Source of the DNA: Chloroflexota bacterium
GTDB lineage: Bacteria; Chloroflexota; Dehalococcoidia; SM23-28-2; RBG-16-64-32
Assembly (NCBI GenBank): GCA_022561095.1
Contig: JADFRV010000067.1
Location: 1-9,974, forward strand
Length of the DNA stretch: 9,974 nucleotides
Reading direction: 5' to 3'
Below, piece after piece: positions 1 to 6,460 of this stretch. The notes under the pieces were generated by a model, which worked only from the letters and a program-made list of their open reading frames with translations, searched no databases and was not told the DNA's origin. The translations under genes and the position numbers were made by a program. The stretch's first letter is position 1. The number at the start of each line of letters is the position of its first letter.

Positions 1-1158
1 GCGGCGGAGCTGGCCTCCGTACGCCGTCGCGGGTGAGAACGGCAGGCGGACGCTTTCGGCGTCTTCGCCGCTGGCCCAGCGGGACAGCCTCAGGGGCGCC
101 TGCCGATCGTACAGCGCGGCGCGCAGCTCACGCCAGGGCTTCTGGGGCAGGGGCAGGCCGTGCGGTATCTCGCCCCGCTCCTCCAGCTCACCGCGCACGG
201 CCTCGGCCTCCTGTTCCGCCTCGTCTAGCGCCGTCGCCATGTCGCTCTCCTCGTCGATGACCAGGGTGGCGTCCGGCGGCAGGTGGTCCAGGAGCGTCGC
301 CTGGGTCAGAAACGGGACGTAGAAATAGTCGGCGGTGAAGCCCGCTCCGCGCCGCAGCAGAGACAGCTCCTCCTGGAAGCGCCCCCGCGCTTCGTCCGTG
401 CAGTTCGAAAGGTCGAGCCGGGCCAGCGCGTCTCCCATCTTCCCGTCGGGAGTGAATACGGCCTCCCGAGCCGGGCCTAGCTCCATGCTCTCCACCGGCT
501 CCACCGACCGCTGGGATGCGGGGTCGAACCGGCGCAGGCTCTCGATCTCCCGTCCCACCAGTTCGATGCGCACCGGCGCCTCCGCCTGGGGCGGAAAGAG
601 ATCGATGATGCCGCCGCGGCGACTGGCCTGCCCTGGTCGCTCCACCAGCGGCTCTATGGCGTAGCCCAGCGCCGATAGCTCCCTCAGGAACTCGTCTGGG
701 CTCAGACGGTCTCCCCGCCCCAGGACGCGCTTGGCCGTGGCGAGCTCCCCCGGCGAGATCGTCTGTTGGGCCAGCGCCATCGCCGAGGCGACGACGAGGC
801 AGCGTTCCCCTTGAGCAAGTCGAGAGGCCGCCAGCAGGCGCTGCCGCACGGCCTCCGGGTCTGGGGCCAGGCGCTCATAGGGCAGGGTGTCGCGCTCCGG
901 AAACGGGACGAGAGGCGCGGCGGCGCCCAGCCAGGCTGACAGCTCTTCGATCAGCGCCTCCGCTCGGTCCTCCCGTGGGACGATGACCAGGAGCGGACCG
1001 TCCTCGCCTCCGGCGGAGGCGAGGACGGCCACTACCGCCGCCTTGGCAGAGTCAGGCACGCCGACGGTGAGGCTCTTGGCTGCACGCGCACGCGCCTCAC
1101 GCAGCCGAACCAGAGAGGGAGCGCCCTCTATCTGCGATATCAGTCCGGATAGGTTCAT
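1..1158 (-). CDS. mfd: Transcription-repair coupling factor Mfd, N-terminal part (runs off the window)
   Basis: Mfd is the ATP-dependent DNA translocase that pushes stalled RNA polymerase off DNA lesions and recruits UvrA. I translated this region by hand from the ATG at 1158; 386 codons stay open to the window edge. Visible are the UvrB-homologous N-terminal modules. Residues 86-110 carry a FPERDTLPYERL block followed by DPEAVRQRL. Residues 172-189 read VERPGQASRRGGIIDLFP, followed by PVRIELVGREIESLRRFDP (residues 195-213), the diagnostic Mfd/UvrB block. As usual for Mfd, there is no Walker A in this part (region 33-50). The RNA polymerase-interacting and translocase domains would lie beyond position 1. 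The gene follows pth by 72 bases, a common bacterial neighbourhood. There is no good Shine-Dalgarno; a TATAAG sits 7 bases before the ATG. Confidence 0.95.
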   Translation of the reverse strand, partial: MNLSGLISQIEGAPSLVRLREARARAAKSLTVGVPDSAKAAVVAVLASAGGEDGPLLVIVPREDRAEALIEELSAWLGAAAPLVPFPERDTLPYERLAPDPEAVRQRLLAASRLAQGERCLVVASAMALAQQTISPGELATAKRVLGRGDRLSPDEFLRELSALGYAIEPLVERPGQASRRGGIIDLFPPQAEAPVRIELVGREIESLRRFDPASQRSVEPVESMELGPAREAVFTPDGKMGDALARLDLSNCTDEARGRFQEELSLLRRGAGFTADYFYVPFLTQATLLDHLPPDATLVIDEESDMATALDEAEQEAEAVRGELEERGEIPHGLPLPQKPWRELRAALYDRQAPLRLSRWASGEDAESVRLPFSPATAYGGQLRR

Positions 1159-1165
1159 GGCAACA

Positions 1166-1171
1166 CTTATA
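1166..1171 (-). promoter_or_regulatory. -10-like box (TATAAG) just before mfd
   Basis: On the minus strand TATAAG ends 7 bases before the mfd ATG. That distance would put the transcription start at or next to the A of the start codon, as in leaderless mRNAs, and would explain why no Shine-Dalgarno is seen. No -35 element is recognisable because the upstream DNA is the GC hairpin. This is inference from spacing only. Confidence 0.25.
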
Positions 1172-1200
1172 GGGCCTCCCCGACGAGTCGGGGGGGCCCT
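1171..1200 (-). terminator. GC-rich hairpin between pth and mfd (possible terminator or attenuator)
   Basis: A near-perfect inverted repeat fills 1171-1200. Arms 1171-1184 and 1187-1200 pair over 14 positions with one G-T wobble; the innermost pair cannot close, leaving a 4-base loop. It lies 30 bases past the pth stop and 12 bases before the mfd start. No T-run follows on either strand, so classic intrinsic termination is doubtful. It could separate pth from mfd expression or protect the pth mRNA end. Confidence 0.4.
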
Positions 1201-1230
1201 CGCGGTCTAATTGTAGCAGCTTGGGGAAGG

Positions 1231-1821
1231 TTAACGGTTATAGCGGTTCATGGCAGCCTCCAGCCCCTCTCGAAGGACAGTCTCTACCGCTTCCGTCCCC
1301 TTGACCGCCGCCGCCTGCAGCGCCTTCGCCTCATCCGGCGTGGGGTCGCTGAGCACGTAGGCCGCGATCGCCTCCGGGTCCCAGCTAGGCCGGCCGTCCA
1401 CCAGGGGCCGCCCGATGCCGATGCGCAAACGGGGAAAGTCGTCGCCTCCTGCAGCGCCGATGACGGAGCGCAGGCCCTTCTGGCCGCCGTGGCCACCGCT
1501 GGGCTTCAAACGCAGCGACCCGACCGTAAGGTCGAGGTCGTCGCAGACCACCAGCATATTCTGGCGTTTGATCTTGAAGTTGCGCAGCAGCGAGGCCACC
1601 GCTTGGCCACTGCGGTTGACGAACGTTCTAGGCTTGGCGAGGAGGACAGGGGTGCCGCGGATCCAGCCCTCGCCGAAGGCCGCCAAGCGCCGGGCCTTGA
1701 GAGAGATGCCGTGCAGGCGGGCCAGCCGGTTGACGCACCAGTAGCCGACGTTGTGGCGGTTGTGGGAGTACGCCAAGCCTGGATTGCCCAGGCCTACTAT
1801 CAGCCACTTGTCTGCCGCCAT
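1231..1821 (-). CDS. pth: Peptidyl-tRNA hydrolase
   Basis: This enzyme cleaves the ester bond of peptidyl-tRNAs released early from ribosomes, recycling tRNA in the cytoplasm. The 196 residues match the usual Pth length. Motifs are in order: GLGNPG (10-15) with N13, HNVGY (23-27) with the catalytic H23, KPRTFVNRSG (63-72) with N69, CDDLDL (93-98) with D94, and GGHGGQKGLRSV (109-120). These align with E. coli N10, H20, N68 and D93. At the place of E. coli N114 (GHGGHN) this protein has K115 (GHGGQK), so the peptidyl-tRNA-contacting Asn is replaced. The start codon at 1821 has no clear Shine-Dalgarno; a TAAAAT lies 6 bases upstream. The gene follows the 535-residue protein by 45 bases and precedes mfd, so it is probably co-transcribed with them. 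Confidence 0.95.
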   Translation of the reverse strand: MAADKWLIVGLGNPGLAYSHNRHNVGYWCVNRLARLHGISLKARRLAAFGEGWIRGTPVLLAKPRTFVNRSGQAVASLLRNFKIKRQNMLVVCDDLDLTVGSLRLKPSGGHGGQKGLRSVIGAAGGDDFPRLRIGIGRPLVDGRPSWDPEAIAAYVLSDPTPDEAKALQAAAVKGTEAVETVLREGLEAAMNRYNR

Positions 1822-1827
1822 GCGGCC

Positions 1828-1833
1828 ATTTTA
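1828..1833 (-). promoter_or_regulatory. -10-like box (TAAAAT) just before pth
   Basis: On the minus strand TAAAAT ends 6 bases before the pth ATG, in otherwise very GC-rich DNA. The spacing suits a leaderless transcript starting at the ATG. The same arrangement is seen before mfd. No convincing -35 hexamer was found 16-18 bases upstream, so this may be chance. Confidence 0.25.
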
Positions 1834-1866
1834 GCCTATCGCTTCCGCTTGCGGCGGGGCGGCGGG

Positions 1867-3474
1867 CTATCTCACCGTCGTCTCTGCCGGCGGCAGCGCC
1901 CTCTGTGCAGCCTGGAACGCCCTCTGAAGGAGCTGTGAGACCTCCCGCATGGCGGTCTTCGCCTCGTCCACTTTTGGGGTAACGCCCTCCTGTAGCTGAT
2001 CGAAGATGGGCCTCAGCGCGGTCTCTATTCGGCCCTCTACCAGGAACCTTCGCAGATAACCTATCAGATCGTCATCCAAAATGTCGCTCAGTGAGGATAA
2101 CTGGCTAGCCTGGACCACCTTCAGGAACTGGTCCACCCGCGCGTCGTTGCTATTACGAAGCACCTGCTGCACGGCGCTGGACGATAGTCTGGCCATCTGA
2201 CGATGGCAGGCTCGGTCGATGTGGGACAGGACCTCGTCGACACGCTGGGTGGGCGCTGTCTGGTCCAGGGAGAGGCCGCAGTCAGGGCAGACCGCCTCCG
2301 TCTCCAGCATCTCCTCCACGCCGCTGATTAGGGGGCAGCCGGCGGTCAACTCCACCAGCTCTTCGTATGCGGTGAGAGCTCCCACTCCCGCCGGGGGGCC
2401 TAGCTCCGACAGGCTGTTCATCCGCCGCAGCGCATTGGTGTGTGGCTGTGCCTCCCATAGCCTGGTGTGCAGGCGGGCCATCTCGGCCCAGTATTGCGTG
2501 TGGTGTTCGCGGTACGAGGATACATATTTCCGACGGAAGGAGTCCGCCGATGCCTTGGCCGAAGGGTAACGTTGCGGCTCGATGGCCAGGGTGGCGAACG
2601 TCATCTGCTCCAACACGACCGTCCGATCCATCGCCAGCTCCGCCTCGTGAGACGGCAACACGGCTTGCTGGATGAAGCGTTGTATGGAGAGGAGCTCCCG
2701 TGCTTCCTGCGGGCGCCGCTGCAACGCCCTGAGCATGTAGATCTCCTCCATCAGTGTCCGCTTGTTCGGGTAGATGCGCTCGGCGGAGGCGAGAAACTGC
2801 TCTGTAGCGGCGGCAGACGCCAGCTTGGAGAGATGCTCGAGCGCCTTCTTCACGTCGGAGTTTCCGTCCCCGATTCCGCTGTCGCTGATGGCACTGACCA
2901 GCTGCTTTAGCTCCTCCAGGCGGTCTTGGGTTACCGGCTTGGAGGCGTCTGGAGCGCTCAGCGCCATCGCGATGGGAGAAAGATATTCCGCAACGGCTGT
3001 GGAGAGCAGCAGGTCACAAGCCAGCAACGCCAGCCGCGCCTTGCCTCCAGCGAAGACATCCTTAGCCGTCAGTTGCAGCGATGTGGCTGCTAGCAAGCTG
3101 CCCTGCCGTAGCAACTCGATATTCTTCGCGGACAGGGTGAGATCGGCCTGCTCTGCCGCGCTGTAGGTCGCGGTGGGATCCCTTGCGGTCACGGTTGCAG
3201 ACGCAAGTCGGCGGACGGGGGCGACGACTACTACGCCTTCCTCTGGTGAGATGGTGCCCTCAGGCGGCTCCGAGAGTACGACTATTCGGAAGTCCTCGCC
3301 CTCCGCTAGACGCTCGCTGCCGGGATTCGACGGCCATTCTGAGAGCAGGAGCGCGCGTCCTTGGCGCTTGCGTCCGGAGTAGTCGGTCAGGCTCAGCGAT
3401 GCGCTAGACAGCGGCTCCGAGTCTCCGTTACCAGCGACCGTCAGCGGCTTGAGTCTAGCACGGGCTTGTCGCAC
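1867..3474 (-). CDS. Protein of unknown function, 535 residues, with a CPDCG motif; tail resembles DUF6079-type proteins
   Basis: I do not recognise this protein with certainty. From the chosen GTG start it has 535 residues and no signal peptide or membrane segment. The N-terminal third is mixed and beta-rich; from about residue 180 it is almost entirely helical. A CPDCG motif lies at 396-400, with another Cys at 380. Before it come an FRRKYVSSYREHH stretch (313-325) and an LHTRLWEA helix; after it, a helical tail with DDDLIGYLRRFL (467-478). This order (F-Y-H helix, CPxCG, helical tail) recalls the C-terminal region of DUF6079 proteins, large ATPases found in BREX/phage-defence settings. The ATPase part is absent here, and the match is from memory only. 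The GTG at 3474 is preferred over the TTG at 3504: an AGGAG lies 6 bases before it and the promoter would place the mRNA start near 3500. It is first gene of the pth-mfd unit. Confidence 0.8.
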   Translation of the reverse strand: MRQARARLKPLTVAGNGDSEPLSSASLSLTDYSGRKRQGRALLLSEWPSNPGSERLAEGEDFRIVVLSEPPEGTISPEEGVVVVAPVRRLASATVTARDPTATYSAAEQADLTLSAKNIELLRQGSLLAATSLQLTAKDVFAGGKARLALLACDLLLSTAVAEYLSPIAMALSAPDASKPVTQDRLEELKQLVSAISDSGIGDGNSDVKKALEHLSKLASAAATEQFLASAERIYPNKRTLMEEIYMLRALQRRPQEARELLSIQRFIQQAVLPSHEAELAMDRTVVLEQMTFATLAIEPQRYPSAKASADSFRRKYVSSYREHHTQYWAEMARLHTRLWEAQPHTNALRRMNSLSELGPPAGVGALTAYEELVELTAGCPLISGVEEMLETEAVCPDCGLSLDQTAPTQRVDEVLSHIDRACHRQMARLSSSAVQQVLRNSNDARVDQFLKVVQASQLSSLSDILDDDLIGYLRRFLVEGRIETALRPIFDQLQEGVTPKVDEAKTAMREVSQLLQRAFQAAQRALPPAETTVR

Positions 3475-3480
3475 GCCCCT

Positions 3481-3485
3481 CTCCT
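3481..3485 (-). promoter_or_regulatory. Shine-Dalgarno that fixes the GTG start at 3474
   Basis: On the minus strand AGGAG is followed by AGGGGC and then GTG, an ideal 6-base spacing. An in-frame TTG at 3504 has no comparable site and would sit at or before the predicted transcription start, so the GTG is the likely start of the 535-residue protein. Confidence 0.75.
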
Positions 3486-3507
3486 TTCGGCAATAGAAAG
3501 GCAACTA

Positions 3508-3516
3508 ATTATACCA
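3508..3516 (-). promoter_or_regulatory. Extended -10 promoter (TGGTATAAT) for the 535-residue gene, pth and mfd
   Basis: The minus strand carries a perfect TATAAT (3513 to 3508) preceded by TGG, the extended -10 form that can work without a good -35; none is evident 16-18 bases upstream. Transcription would start near 3500, giving a leader of about 26 bases that contains the AGGAG. The surrounding AT-rich island stands out against the GC-rich coding DNA. Confidence 0.65.
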
Positions 3517-3525
3517 CAATATTGT
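3516..3525. promoter_or_regulatory. 10-base palindrome (ACAATATTGT) abutting the -10 element
   Basis: ACAATATTGT is a perfect palindrome ending at the T of the extended -10. A dimeric repressor bound there would cover the promoter spacer, so it is a candidate operator. It is short and AT-rich, so chance is possible. No regulator gene that would obviously use it is in the window. Confidence 0.3.
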
Positions 3526-3638
3526 TAAATGAGGCCATGCCGGAAAATCAGTAAATCCGTACCGTTTTTCCAGTATGAGAGGAGTGCGAGTACGTATAAA
3601 AGGGCGTTACTGCGTCGAATAGAGATGGAGTAGCGTAT

Positions 3639-3657
3639 GCCTGCTAGTTGAGCAGGC
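3639..3657. repeat. 7-base-pair hairpin at the end of the LuxR remnant
   Basis: GCCTGCT (3639-3645) and AGCAGGC (3651-3657) are perfect inverted copies around a 5-base loop. On the minus strand it overlaps the terminal stop of the LuxR remnant. No T-run follows, so terminator function is weakly supported; it could be a relic of the original gene's terminator. Confidence 0.3.
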
Positions 3658-3841
3658 CGTCTCTGAGGGCTCGTGAGGCCGCCTCTGTGCGCGAGCCGGC
3701 GCCCTTCTTGGCGAGGATGATCGAGGTATCCTTCTGGGCAGTGAGGTGGCTGATGTCCAGATTAAGCCCGACCTACTTGTCCGATTCCCCGGCCGCGACC
3801 AGATGGAGGACGGTTAACTCAAGGAAGCTCAGCCCGTGGGG
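3644..3841 (-). pseudogene. Remnant of a LuxR/NarL-type HTH DNA-binding domain with an internal stop
   Basis: Hand translation of the minus strand from 3841 gives 66 codons that follow the LuxR-type HTH consensus. They read GLSFLELTVLHLVAAGESDK, a TAG stop (3775-3773), then VGLNLDISHLTAQKDTSIIL, then AKKGAGSRTEAASRALRDGL, ending at a TAG (3646-3644). The family pattern is LTxREx-VLxLxAxGxSNKEIAxxL-ISxxTVKxHxxxIxxKLGxxSRTEAxxxAxxxGL. The in-frame stop replaces the EIA segment, and TVK has become TAQ. Everything N-terminal to the HTH (receiver, ATPase or other sensor) is missing. The frame is identical to that of the cysteine desulfurase: the remnant begins within one codon of the desulfurase stop. 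It is a decayed regulator fragment, not a working gene. Confidence 0.8.
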
Positions 3842-3844
3842 CCG

Positions 3845-5038
3845 CTACTTGGGAGAGGCGCCGCCGCGGCTCCTGGCGCGCGACTGCGCCACGATCTCCG
3901 GCAGCACGGACAGCAGGTAGTCCACCTCGTCGTCCGTGTTCTCGGGCCCCACGGTGAGGCGTAGCGCGGCGACGGCCCCGCTCAACGGCACGCCCATCGC
4001 CACCAGGACGTGCGAGGGTTCCCAGGTCGCGGAGGTGCAGGCGCTACCGGCGCTGGCGGCGATACCGTGCTTATCGAGGGCGGCCAGCATATCGTCTGAC
4101 TCCGCACCCTCGAAGCTGAAGTGTGCGTTGTTGGGCAGACGCCGCTCCGGGTGGCCGTTAAGGTTGGCGTTGGGCACAGCGGCGAGCACGCCTTCAACGA
4201 TCCGGTCTCTTAGGCGACGGGAGGCGCTGGAGTACTCCTGGCGGTTCGCCTGGGCCAGGCGCAGGGCAACGGCCGTACCCACTATGCCGCCCACGTTCTC
4301 CGTGCCGGCGCGGCGCTGGCGCTCCTGACCGCCGCCGCTCTGGAGGGGCAGGAAAGGCGTGCCTCCCCGCAGGTAGAGCACACCCACCCCCTTGGGGCCG
4401 TAGAACTTGTGCGAGGACAGGCTGAGCAGGTCCACCCCCAGGGCCGCGACGTTCAAGTCCAGAGAGTTCGCCGCCTGCACTGCGTCGGTATGGACGGGGA
4501 TCCGCCGTCGCATCTGCTGGGCCCTCTCCCGTACCGCCGCCGCTATTTCGGCCACTGGGTTGATAGTGCCCACCTCATTGTTGGCCAGCATCACGCTTAC
4601 CAGAATGGTGCGGTCGGTCAGCGCCTCGGCTATAGATTGCGGGCTCACCGTGCCGTACCTGTCTGCGGGCACGTACGTGGTCTTAAAGCCGAAGCGGTCC
4701 AGGTATTCGCAGGAGTGGAGAACGGCGTGATGCTCCGTTGAGCAACTGACGATGTGGTTGCCCATTCCAGCCAGCTGCTGGGCGAACGCCACCCCTTTGA
4801 TCGCCAGGTTGATCGACTCCGTGCCCGCTCCCGTAAATACGACCTCCCGGGTCCGGCAGCCGAGAACTTCGGCCACGCTGCTCCGCGCTTCGTTCACCGC
4901 TCTAGCGGCCTGACGGCCCAAGGCGTAGGCGCCGGAGGGGTTGCCGAAGTGGCCACTTAGGTAAGGGAGCATCGCCTCCAACACCTCAGGGTGGAGAGGA
5001 GTAGTGGCGGCGTGATCCAGGTATATGGAGCGTTTCAT
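3845..5038 (-). CDS. Cysteine desulfurase (NifS/IscS family)
   Basis: A PLP-dependent class V aminotransferase-fold enzyme that takes sulfur from L-cysteine as a protein persulfide for Fe-S clusters or thio-modified tRNA. At 397 residues it is normal length. Motifs in order: YLDHAATTP (6-14), FGNPSG (31-36), TGAGTESINLAIKG (69-82), TEHHAVL (101-107) with PLP-stacking H104, LANNEVGTINP (151-161), HTDAVQA (183-189) with D185 and Q188, SSHKFYGPKG (208-217) with Schiff-base K211, GGGQERQRRAGTENVGG (235-251), and the catalytic loop SAGSACTS (329-336) with C334. The ATG at 5038 has GAAGG about 7 bases upstream. No iscU, sufU or mnmA lies beside it, so its specific target is unknown (iscS-like role assumed). 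A possible own promoter is at 5078-5107. The C-terminal tail (ARSRGGASPK) runs directly into the LuxR remnant. Confidence 0.95.
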   Translation of the reverse strand: MKRSIYLDHAATTPLHPEVLEAMLPYLSGHFGNPSGAYALGRQAARAVNEARSSVAEVLGCRTREVVFTGAGTESINLAIKGVAFAQQLAGMGNHIVSCSTEHHAVLHSCEYLDRFGFKTTYVPADRYGTVSPQSIAEALTDRTILVSVMLANNEVGTINPVAEIAAAVRERAQQMRRRIPVHTDAVQAANSLDLNVAALGVDLLSLSSHKFYGPKGVGVLYLRGGTPFLPLQSGGGQERQRRAGTENVGGIVGTAVALRLAQANRQEYSSASRRLRDRIVEGVLAAVPNANLNGHPERRLPNNAHFSFEGAESDDMLAALDKHGIAASAGSACTSATWEPSHVLVAMGVPLSGAVAALRLTVGPENTDDEVDYLLSVLPEIVAQSRARSRGGASPK

Positions 5039-5077
5039 GGACGACCTTCGGGTATACGGGGGAGGGGTATCATGTCT

Positions 5078-5107
5078 AGCTTAGCTGGCCGGTGTCGTAT
5101 CTGTCAA
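5078..5107 (-). promoter_or_regulatory. Possible sigma-70 type promoter for the cysteine desulfurase gene
   Basis: On the minus strand a perfect TTGACA (5107-5102) is followed after 18 bases by TAAGCT (5083-5078), a weak -10. Transcription would begin near 5070, giving a leader of about 30-35 bases that holds the GAAGG site. The -35 overlaps the stop codon of the alcohol dehydrogenase fragment, so the desulfurase could be transcribed independently of the upstream operon. Confidence 0.4.
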
Positions 5108-5238
5108 CGAAAGGGGGTCTCAGAGCTGTATGATGCTGCCGCTGCCGGTACCGTCACCTCGTTGCGCTGGGGCTCCAGCAGCTCCAGCTCCTCCACGGTC
5201 AACGGCTGGTTCGCACGGTAGTAGACGGCTGTCTTCAT
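5104..5238 (-). pseudogene. N-terminal fragment of a zinc-dependent alcohol dehydrogenase (44 codons)
   Basis: The minus strand from the ATG at 5238 reads MKTAVYYRANQPLTVEELEL, then LEPQRNEVTV, then PAAAASYSSETPFR and a TGA. The first 30 residues match the opening beta-strands of the GroES-like domain of medium-chain zinc alcohol dehydrogenases (typically MKAAV-YEANKPL-IEEVEL-PP--GEV-V). The sequence should continue with RVAAAGVCHSD, holding the first zinc ligand Cys, but departs after NEVTV and stops. The rest of a roughly 350-residue enzyme is missing. GGGAG lies 8 bases before the ATG, and the start is 15 bases after the preceding stop, so this was the next gene of the same operon. The breakpoint probably lies near 5135-5150. 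Confidence 0.7.
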
Positions 5239-5253
5239 GGCGATATCTCCCGA

Positions 5254-6447
5254 CTAGAGCGCAGCGCAGGTCACGGACAGTACCGGCGGCAGAGTCCCCG
5301 GCAGCCGCTGCCAGTGGTCGCCGCCGTCCGCGCTGGCGTATACCTGCCCGTTGCTCGTCCCCACGTACACCCCCTCGGGATCGAGGCCGTCCGTGTCCAG
5401 CCCCTCGCGGTAGACGCTCTGGTAGTCGTTGGGGCCGGGTAAGCCGTCGGTGAGCGCCTGCCAGGTCGTCCCGCTGTCGCGCGTGCGGTACACGGCGAAC
5501 TGGCCGGGGCAGACGCGGAAGTTGTCCTGACCGTAGTCCAGCGGGACGACGTAGGCGGCGTCAGGCTGGTGGTGCGTGACGGCGATAGGGAAGCCGTGGA
5601 AAGACGGGAGGCCGTGCGTGACGTCCTCCCAGGTCGCGCCGCTGTCGTCGGAGCGGAAGACTCCCCAGTGCGCCTGTCCCCATATCCGGTTAGGGTTCTT
5701 GGGGTCCAGCCGCATCCTGTGTAGTTCGTCAAGGCCCGCCGGGTCCTTGTCCGGTGGTAGGGCAGCGGGGGCCTGCGCGGCTATCTCCGACATCAGCTTC
5801 CTCGCCTCTGGATCAGTGGGGATCGCGTTATGCGAGAAGAGCTCCCAGCTTTCCCCGTTGTCCTTCGACTGATACGACCCTCCGGCGCCGACGCACAGGT
5901 AGATGCGTTTGGGATCGCGTGGGTCGACCTGAATCGAATGGATGCAGGAGTCGCCGCCGCCGGTGCCCGACCAGTATTGGCGGTAGGGGTGCCGGTTGAT
6001 AGCCTCGACGGGCCGCCACGAATGGCCCCAGTCCTCGCTGCGGAAGAGACCGGCCGGCTGCGTTCCCGCGAACACGACTCCGGGCTCGCTTGGGTGGCCC
6101 GGCGCGACGCTCCAGATGTTGCCAATCGTACCGGGCGGGGTGTTCTGCCACTCCCCGGGCACTCGAGTACTCGGGCTCTTCATGTCCGGCGGGAAGGCGA
6201 GCCCCTTACTACGGTAGTCCCACGTCTTGCCGAGATCCGTGCTCTTGGCTACCGAGCGCCCCCAGGCCCAGTGGTTCGCCGCGGCATAGAAGCGCGGCTG
6301 GGTATCGCGCAGGTCAGCGGACAGGTGATGGAACGTCCAGCCCGGGAGGATCGGATCCGATATCTCCCACTTCTGGCGCCTTTCGTCCGAGGTATAGATG
6401 AAAGCGCCTTTCTTGGTCCCGACAAGCAGCTTGACCTGAGTAGCCAT
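5254..6447 (-). CDS. BNR/Asp-box repeat beta-propeller protein (sortilin/sialidase-like fold)
   Basis: A 397-residue protein with at least six Asp-box motifs (S/T-x-D-x-G-x-x-W): STDLGKTW (69-76), SEDWGHSW (137-144), SKDNGESW (194-201), SDDSGATW (266-273), TRDSGTTW (322-329) and SADGGDHW (372-379), plus a degenerate copy at 19-27. Their 50-70 residue spacing implies a bladed beta-propeller. Such proteins are often labelled exo-alpha-sialidase or glycosyl hydrolase, but I see no evidence for the sialidase Arg triad, so no reaction can be assigned. No signal peptide or membrane segment is present (MATQVKLLVGTKKGAF opens with a propeller strand), so it is probably cytoplasmic. The ATG at 6447 has AAAGGA about 9 bases upstream. 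It starts 13 bases after the acyl-CoA synthetase stop, so the two are likely co-transcribed. Confidence 0.85.
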   Translation of the reverse strand: MATQVKLLVGTKKGAFIYTSDERRQKWEISDPILPGWTFHHLSADLRDTQPRFYAAANHWAWGRSVAKSTDLGKTWDYRSKGLAFPPDMKSPSTRVPGEWQNTPPGTIGNIWSVAPGHPSEPGVVFAGTQPAGLFRSEDWGHSWRPVEAINRHPYRQYWSGTGGGDSCIHSIQVDPRDPKRIYLCVGAGGSYQSKDNGESWELFSHNAIPTDPEARKLMSEIAAQAPAALPPDKDPAGLDELHRMRLDPKNPNRIWGQAHWGVFRSDDSGATWEDVTHGLPSFHGFPIAVTHHQPDAAYVVPLDYGQDNFRVCPGQFAVYRTRDSGTTWQALTDGLPGPNDYQSVYREGLDTDGLDPEGVYVGTSNGQVYASADGGDHWQRLPGTLPPVLSVTCAAL

Positions 6448-6460
6448 CGTTGGTTCCTTT

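Noticed and set aside
1145..1230. Possible small RNA gene or tRNA in the pth-mfd gap
   Set aside because: Only a single hairpin is seen, with no cloverleaf, and the spacing is normal for an operon gap.
3475..3504. TTG start adding ten residues to the 535-residue protein
   Set aside because: The predicted promoter places the mRNA start near 3500, and an ideal AGGAG is spaced for the GTG at 3474.
3595..3600. Plus-strand TATAAA suggesting a rightward promoter
   Set aside because: No plus-strand gene follows, and no -35 is present at a usable distance.
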